Source: Prorocentrum cordatum (Eukaryota; Sar; Dinophyceae; Prorocentrales; Prorocentraceae). Taken from it: a DNA stretch of 64,000 bases. The notes beneath the pieces were generated by a model. It did no database searches. It worked only from the letters and a program-made list of their open reading frames with translations, and was not told where the DNA came from. A program made the translations under genes and the position numbers. Below are positions 58,201 through 64,000 of this stretch, one piece after another. The stretch spans positions 411,683 through 475,682 of the forward strand of contig CAUYUJ010017960.1 in NCBI GenBank assembly GCA_963575745.1. Reading direction: 5' to 3'. The first letter of the stretch is position 1. Every line of letters starts with the position of its first letter.

Positions 58201-59882
58201 TTCTCTAGGAAATCCGGACCTTGTAATATAGAGTCACGCAGATTGCGCGAAGGAGTCACGATCATCACTGCGCCACTTTGTCTGTTGACGTGCTCCAAAG
58301 CTGTCTCCACCAGCAAAGACAGCAGCGGCGACTTTCCAGTACCAGCGAAAGCCTGGATCATTAAGTGATGATTGTCCGAGGCGTTGATAATCTCCACGCA
58401 TCGCTTCTGATCGTCCGACAGCTGAATGCACCGCCTGCGCAATACCGACTGGATGAAAGGAGACGATGGAGACACTCTGTCCTTAAGCACATTCCCCACT
58501 GCGACTGACGAGCCAGACCAAGGTTGCAGTATGGAAAAAGCAGATCGCAGAGAACCCAGCCCAAGAGTATTCTCCGCAGTAGCGCTGCGAACAAGTGCAT
58601 CATGCTGGTATACTCGGTTGCCAACCCATTCAAGGAGAACGCCGAGGTACTCTCCCTCTTCATCCACCTCTGGCTCCAGAGTGATGCGGGTGGCGTAATC
58701 TTTCCTCGGCGCAGCCATTACGACATGAAGCGTTCCGCTCCGGTAAGCGGCTTCCAGGATATCTGGGCTAACATGCGGGCTGGCAATGCGAATGTCTCGA
58801 CAGCCTGCGCTGAGCGCATTGCCCCGAGGTCCCATGTTCGACAGTACGCGCGTACTTAACATCCAAAGCATGCGATGTTTGTCAGTTGCGAAGTCGCCGT
58901 CGACCTCTACGCGCCAACCAGCATCCCTGTCAGTGTACGTGTTCATGTTGCAAACGATGGATGCATAACCGAGATTGTCTTCGTGAGCCTTCAGACGCAC
59001 CACATCCTCGTTGCGAACAGACCCCGCCCGCAGTTCGCACAGCAACTTGCCCTTCGCAGCATGCAGCAGGGCTGGCACGATCACGTTCTCAAAGTTGAAC
59101 CTGGTCTTGCGAGCCACGTTGCTGGGCCCAAAACCGCAACAATCCACGGACATGCGCACGGCGAACTTCACCAAACGGGCGCAACTGCACTGCCGAGCCA
59201 CGATATCTGCGGGCGCAAACACCGTGTCACCGCAAGCTTTCCACGAAGTGCTGGGGCGCTCCGGAGGAGGCACAACCTTCGTGCCTAACTGTGCGACGAG
59301 CTTCCTCGTGCAATTCAGCTCACCGTTGCCATCCTGCCTCGGCTTCTTGGTAAGATGAGCGAATTTCTGCGCGAGGGCCTCCTCCGCGAACGCTATTGCT
59401 CTCTCGGCGTTCAGTTTGATTAAACGAACAAGCTCTGGCGGTAGGCAATCCGCAATGTCTGCGGGGCGACGGCGATATGGCGACGCTCGATCGTTGCCAA
59501 ATGAAAGAGGAATCACCACCTCCTCCCCGGCACGTACAGCCACCCAAAACTTCAAGACTTGCTTGCGAAGCAATGCACTGTGGATGACGTCAGCCTCGCC
59601 ACGTTTTATCCATGCGCCACGAACTGCAAGAATGACACGCGGAGTCTCAACAGCATCTGGAAAATGGCAAGCGGCACGACCCCTGAGCAAGCAATTCGAC
59701 CCGTTCCGAGCCGGATGAGCGCAGCTAAATTCTGCATCTTGACTTCCCGACGGAACACAACCATCGAGAGATGATCCAAACGTGTTCACCATGAACTCCT
59801 CGAAATCCTTGCCCTCGTCCTGCTCGCTCCAGGGGGCCCCCGTTGCTAACAAGGTTAAAAAGGCGCACGGGCACCTCTCCAT
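55248..59882 (-). CDS. SF1 helicase-like retrogene with one AT-rich intron and a homopolymer frameshift
   Basis: Exon 1 is 59882-57786, starting at Met 59882 (MERCPCAFLTLLATG) about 75 bp after a relict spliced leader and 45 bp after a leader motif. Exon 2 begins at 57489 in the same frame. Walker A reads AFAGTGKSPLL (~58.34 kb). After the intron come a motif II-like FCMEEFE and motif III-like LLMVGDQHQR. The frame then breaks at a run of nine C (56861-56869), resuming with TVLIIMPLSRSA, then TVDAEDQCAGTQRNLNQEY and INVTRGVMKTCMWV, which fit motifs V-VI of UPF1-like SF1 helicases. The first Asp of the usual DE motif II reads Met. The ~550-residue N-terminal part and the C-terminal ~350 residues are unrecognised. 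An ATP-driven RNA/DNA helicase role is inferred. The frameshift may be a sequence error. The stop lies at 55248, inside a GTC-rich tract. Confidence 0.65.
57490..57785 (-). other. AT-rich GC-AG intron in helicase-like retrogene
   Basis: The 296-bp segment is almost pure A/T in GC-rich coding sequence. On the sense strand it starts GCTAAATTT after GGA and ends TTAAAG before CTT. Removing it joins the two frames in phase 0 with no stop. AGCT occurs at both borders. Reading through it gives an immediate stop. It may be a recently gained intron or another AT-rich insertion. Confidence 0.7.
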
Positions 59883-59927
59883 GCCGACCGCAAGGAAAGA
59901 AGGAGGGCAAAAGAGAGCGCTGATCGG

Positions 59928-59979
59928 CGGAGCTAAGCTCACAACCGCACCGTAACATCTTGAGCCAGAATGGCAACAG
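59928..59979 (-). other. Relict spliced leader and leader motif of helicase-like gene
   Basis: 59959-59979 matches the dinoflagellate spliced leader at 18 of 21 positions, with the 3' TGGCTCAAG perfect. It is the best-preserved copy in the window. The leader motif GGAGCTAAGCTCAC follows at 59929-59942. Confidence 0.85.
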
Positions 59980-60019
59980 CGACGACAACGCTGAAGCACC
60001 TACGGATTTGGGCCCATCA

Positions 60020-60850
60020 TGAGGCCATGCACGACTCACACGCAAGGAGGAGTCCGAACGACTCACACCAGGACGAAGGTCCCGAACGACGAACACCACG
60101 AGGAACCCGAGAGACCCACTCACAAGGAGAGGCCCGAACGACTCGCACCACGACAAGGGACCCGAACGACTCGCTCCAAGAAGATCCCGAACGACTCACA
60201 CACACGGAGAAACCCGAACGACTCCCACAAGACCACGAAGCCCGAACTACTCACGCCTCGACGAAGCCGAACGACTCAGACACAGAGAGGACCCCGAACG
60301 ACCCTAACCAGGACGACGAGCCCAGATGACTGACACCCAAGGAGAGCGAGCGACTTACACACGAGGACAAACCCGCACGACTCACACCAGGACGAAGACT
60401 CCGACCGACTCACACCAGGGAAACCCCAAATGTTTCCCACACCACGAAACGTCCGAACGACTAACACCCTAGGATAGCGCGAACGACTCACCGCAGGACA
60501 AGTTGCCCCAACAACACACACCACGAAGGCCCGAACACCTCACGCACAAAGAGGAGCCCGAACGACTCACACCAGGAACAGCGGCCCGAATAAGTCACAC
60601 CACAACGAGCCCGAACACCTCACACGCAAAGAGGCGCCCGAACGACTCACAGCAGGGCGGGGAGCCCGAAGTATTCTCAGCACGAGGAGCCCGAACGACT
60701 CACACACAAGGAGGAACCCGAACAACGCACACGAAGCGAAGTGCCCAAACGAGTCACATCACGATGAGCCCGAACAACTCGCACACAATGAGGGGCCCGA
60801 ACGACTCACACCAGGAAGGACGAGAGCCCCCGACAGCTTACGTCAGGAGG
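60020..60850. repeat. CCCGAACGACTCACAC minisatellite, second direct copy
   Basis: Units of about 30-33 bp have the same core and orientation as the array at 53.56-54.35 kb, starting about 40 bp upstream of the relict leader at 59.98 kb. Units are more diverged than in the first array. Confidence 0.95.
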
Positions 60851-61738
60851 AACCACAACGATTACATACCTGCAACGCACAGACAACTGAACTCTTGCAT
60901 TATCTGTGGAGGCCCTCATGAGGCTCTGTCAACCTGCTACCTTAGGGGGGGCCTTCGTCCTGCTTTGTTTTTCCTTGCTCCGATGAATCAGGCCTGGAGC
61001 ATTTCAGCCAACACAGCGCCTAAAACTCGACGCGCCTTCTGCGCGCGAACGCAGTGAACGACGCATCGAAGATTCAACTCCCAGACCTGGCGAGCGCCCG
61101 ATCGACCACCCACGGCAGCGAGAGGGGCACTTCACATTGCGTCGGATGCTTGTGTTCTTTCATTATTATGGATGTGTATGTATGTTCTGCGAGTATGTTT
61201 GGCATATATGCGCGCGCATGTATTTGACAGAGGAGGGCCGCCGGATTCCGCAAGGGAGCGGAACATGCAAATACAATCTCCTCAGTGGCGCGTATGTGGA
61301 ACATCCCGCGGTGACTACGCTGCCTGCGTGACGCCAGGCGTTCACCGCAACAGCGCTCCTGCCACGAAAGAGAGCCCAATGGAGCAAGGAGTGAAACGCA
61401 ACCATGACAAAAAGCGGCGAGCACATGCGGTCATGCCCGGTATAACCATACTCAGCAACGCTGCCACATCGAAACGCAACCAGAATGGCCGCGAGCGCCC
61501 CGCTCGCTCTCCAGAGTGACGCCGCTGCCAGGACTGCCCCGCCTGTCGTCGACGTGGCGTCAGCGTCGCCGACGTCGCCATTCACGTTGTCGTTGTAGTC
61601 GTCGTCGTCGCTGTCTCGACGACGTCCTCGTAGGGTCGTCGTCGTCGTCGTCGCCGTCCTCAGCGTCGGCGTCTTCGTCGTGGTCGTCGTCGACGTCGTC
61701 GTCGCCGTCGTCGTCGTCGACAGTCATCGTCGTCGTGG
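60851..61738. other. 3' flank of chimeric helicase paralogue with GTC repeat
   Basis: This is homologous to 54346-55247, including the ACTCTTGCATTATCT segment and the CAGCAACGCTGCCACATCGA segment; a degenerate leader-like AACCAGAATGGCC lies at 61478-61490. A GTC/GTCGTC-rich tract spans about 61585-61745. Short frames at 61585 and 55075 both start MNGD and share CGSVAE, but the similarity is explained by the DNA duplication. Confidence 0.6.
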
Positions 61739-62734
61739 TCATCGTGGTCGCGGCCGTCGTCGCCGCTTTCGGCGTTTTCGAGTTCGTCGCCGACGACGTC
61801 TTCCAGCAACATCACTACTACGCGCCAAAAACGCTCCTGCTTCGACAACTTCCGTAACAAACGAACGGAAAATCTGAGCGCCCCCCGCCGAGCAGGAGCT
61901 GCCAATATGCCCAGGTGAAAACGCGTGAAACTTGCGATCAGATTTCAGCTCACAAACCGTCGTACACGTTCCGCACCGCAGCATCATCTGACAGCCCGGC
62001 AACACCAAATGGGCTTTCTCCCGCCTCTTCGCATGATGCAGCACGTGCTTGTCGAACGCGACGCTGGCCAAGTGCTCCAAGCAGTCTTCGCACTGGTGCT
62101 CGTCGATGTTGCCAGGCGCGACCCCTCGCTCTGCGCAGCCTGGGCACGCGAGATCTCTATCGGAATACCGATGGTCCCCCAGAATCCTCGCGACCGACCC
62201 GCCCTCCTCAAAAACTTCTGCGCAAGCAGTGCACCCGTGATTCCGCGAGGTCAGGCTCCTCTTCCAGTCATCACGTCCACGCACCGCTTGCATATGTAAT
62301 GGTCTGGCGAGATTCTCCTTAGAGCCAGCGCAGACCGACAAGGCAGTGTGCCCATTTCGCGCGCGCAATCCATGCATCTCGTCCACCTCCCCAGCTCTTG
62401 CAGCTAGATACGATACCGCACAGGAGAAAAAACTGCTCGTGATCCACTGCCCCTGATGCGTGTAGCGTACTCTTCTCTCGGCGCAACCGTTCCAACATAG
62501 ACATTCCGCTCCGATGGGCTGCTTCCAAGAGATCTGGGCTAACGTGAGGGCTAGGAATGCGAATGCCTCGACAGCCTGCGCTAAGAGCATGGCCCTGGAT
62601 GCCCATACTCGGTCGTGAAGCGTATAAGTATCATCCCCACCATGCGACTTTGTCAGTTGGACAAAGCCATCGAATTCTACGCGCCAGCGGGCATCCCTGT
62701 CCGCGAAGGAGTTCTTGCTGCACACGATGGACAT
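61739..62734 (-). pseudogene. Internally deleted chimeric paralogue of the helicase-like gene
   Basis: The 5' part (NSFADRDARWRVEFDG; ALSAGCRGIRIPSPHVSPDL in another frame) matches the helicase-like gene at about 58.95-58.74 kb. It jumps directly to sequence matching 55.75-55.65 kb (GAVDHEQFFLLCGIV), skipping all helicase motifs, and ends like the parent (LLRKLSKQERFWRV versus LLREVQKKERLWCV). Between these is a Cys-rich stretch with CTAC, CPGC, CEDC and CGTC pairs, possibly zinc-binding, not matched in the parent. Frames shift at least once. It is most likely a decayed recombinant copy. Confidence 0.6.
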
Positions 62735-62810
62735 GCGAACGAAATTGTCCTCGTGAACCTCCCCATGCCGACCGCAAGGAAAAGCGGAAACGGAAATGGT
62801 GGCTGATAGG

Positions 62811-62862
62811 CGGAGCTAAGCTCACCTCCACCCAACAATGCTGCGAGCCAAAATGGACACAG
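62811..62862 (-). other. Relict spliced leader and leader motif of chimeric paralogue
   Basis: The relict spliced leader at 62841-62862 retains CCATTTTGGCTC, and a leader motif GGAGCTAAGCTCAC lies at 62812-62825. The context matches 59928-59979, including the conserved GACAACGCTG-like stretch just upstream. Confidence 0.75.
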
Positions 62863-62921
62863 CGTCCACAACGCTGGAGCTCCTAGGGACTTCGGCCAAT
62901 CATCAGGCCCCTCATGCCCTC

Positions 62922-63021
62922 NNNNNNNNNNNNNNNNNNNNNNNNNNNNNNNNNNNNNNNNNNNNNNNNNNNNNNNNNNNNNNNNNNNNNNNNNNNNNNN
63001 NNNNNNNNNNNNNNNNNNNNN
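62922..63021. other. Assembly gap of exactly 100 N
   Basis: One hundred N bases are a standard scaffold-gap placeholder, so true distance and content are unknown. The sequence on the right begins inside a repeat copy, suggesting the gap was caused by that repeat. Confidence 1.
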
Positions 63022-64000
63022 ACTGCAGGGGCGACAGGGGCAAGGAACGAGAGAGGGCCCAGCAGAGGCAGACCGAGGAGGGCGGGATTGTTGCGAAGCC
63101 ACGGTGTCCCTACGATCACAGAGATCAGGCGGGTCCCAGATAGAATCGCATAAGTGACATCTCCTGGTGTCAGCCAATCCCAAAGGCGGGAGGCAAAGAA
63201 GGAGAGAGAACACAAAGAGGTCTTGCAACAGACCAAAAGTGAATTCCGTTGGGGAGTCAAAACCCCGCTCCATTAATATTGGAGCCTGTTCTCTGAGGCT
63301 GCCATCAGGTATGATACCCAAACCTCAGAGGATTTCGTCACGTTAAATTTGTGTACTTGCATTCCGTGGAACATTGCCACGGCAAACTTCCTAGCATGGG
63401 GAGCACATGGGCCGCGGAAGAGGCGACGGTCCTTCCCAGTCCGAGCGAACGACCCATGTTGATCAGCAAACATCAGAATAGACCGAATGGAGCCGATGAT
63501 GGGAGAAATCCCCTCAATGATGTTCCAGAACCGATCAGGCTCCACATACCCCACTCCCAAGCCTAACTCCATCAAGTCTCCGATGAGCTCTAACCACCTG
63601 GAGGTGTCGGGCTCCCTGTTCCACCGCTCTCGGACCATCCTCTGTACATCGCTGACACGGCCCGCCACTGATCGAAGCTCCTCCATGGGCTTGTACGAGG
63701 CACGGGTAGGTTGTCTCCTTTGAAGATACCTGGCCATTTGGCCCCAAATGTTCCACCAGATAGTGTAGATGAAATTCCCAGGGTCTGACCATCGGTTGTC
63801 ATAGAACACGGCGCCCTTGTATGACATTGTCTTGATCTGTACAAAAGACATAGAGCGTACTGCAATTCCCACGATTCCAATAAGGTCTTTGCAAGCCTTA
63901 CTAGAGAAAAAGGCCTCAAAGAGATTCCATAGCTGTCTCAGAGGTATCTCGAATTCGCGTCCCTTCTCGTACATGTGAAGTGTGACACATCTTCGTGGGC
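63022..64000. repeat. Near-identical second copy of 34636-35614
   Basis: The alignment is collinear at a constant offset of 28386 with no indels seen over 979 bp. The few differences include A/C at 63227, GT versus CA near 63396 and G/C at 63652. It continues past the window end. Confidence 0.95.
63273..64000 (-). CDS. Conserved repeat-family ORF (copy 2, 5' end outside window)
   Basis: This is the same protein as at 34887-35756 apart from isolated substitutions (for example VTDVQRM reads VSDVQRM). The frame is open to the window edge; by alignment its start would lie about 140 bp beyond. It ends at 63273 with the same stop and is followed by the same overlapping downstream frames. Function is unknown. 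Confidence 0.55.
   Translation of the reverse strand, partial: PRRCVTLHMYEKGREFEIPLRQLWNLFEAFFSSKACKDLIGIVGIAVRSMSFVQIKTMSYKGAVFYDNRWSDPGNFIYTIWWNIWGQMARYLQRRQPTRASYKPMEELRSVAGRVSDVQRMVRERWNREPDTSRWLELIGDLMELGLGVGYVEPDRFWNIIEGISPIIGSIRSILMFADQHGSFARTGKDRRLFRGPCAPHARKFAVAMFHGMQVHKFNVTKSSEVWVSYLMAASENRLQY

Noticed and set aside
1-64000. tRNA or rRNA genes, bacterial-type promoters, ribosome binding sites
   Set aside because: No tRNA-like cloverleaf or rRNA segment was recognised by eye, and bacterial signals do not apply to this nuclear DNA.

Overview
The window is nuclear DNA of a dinoflagellate. The signs are several degenerate genomic copies of the dinoflagellate spliced leader (core ATTTTGGCTCAAG, all on the minus strand), introns with GC-AG and GA-AG ends beside GT-AG, TTTAGGG/TTAGGG telomere-type repeats, very high GC with long low-complexity tracts, and every supported gene on the minus strand. 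A Prorocentrum- or Symbiodinium-like species would fit; the species cannot be fixed from the window. All functions below come from reading motifs and translations, not from searches.

Region 1 (0.7-33.3 kb) holds multi-exon genes whose exons can be joined by hand in one frame: a five-exon gene for a ~1468-residue nuclear-type protein of unknown family (732-7805); a C5-cytosine DNA methyltransferase-like gene (10248-15168) whose catalytic Cys codon reads Arg; and an eight-exon gene (23599-33336) ending in a RING/PHD-like Cys-His module. Two smaller minus-strand ORFs lie between them: a CxxC...CxxC protein (20179-20631) and an acidic Gly-Asp repeat protein (21200-22300). Introns are mostly low-complexity tracts, including a 2.57-kb GGA-type polypurine intron. 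Between genes sit a pair of perfect palindromes (9.9 kb) and, at 16.75-17.85 kb, an array of about 24 twenty-bp palindromes of the form GTYGCA-N8-TGCRAC with an invariant 8-bp spacer. That array is the most unusual feature of the window.

Region 2 (33.3-46.2 kb) is retroelement and retrogene territory: a frame-disrupted reverse-transcriptase gene, a frame-disrupted OB-fold-like gene, a coiled-coil retrogene, and conserved ORFs preceded by relict spliced leaders. Part of it (34636-35614) recurs almost identically at 63022-64000, after a 100-N scaffold gap.

Region 3 (46.2-52.3 kb) is subtelomere-like: three degenerate telomeric arrays alternate with two copies of a ~1.1-kb satellite block. One block carries a 1264-bp insertion with terminal inverted repeats and an 8-bp target duplication; the other block preserves the empty site.

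Region 4 (52.3-63 kb) is a head-to-tail set of minus-strand units, each starting with a relict spliced leader. The middle unit is an SF1 helicase-like gene split by a 296-bp AT-rich GC-AG intron and by a frameshift at a nine-base homopolymer. The next unit is an internally deleted chimeric paralogue. CCCGAACGACTCACAC-type minisatellites separate the units.
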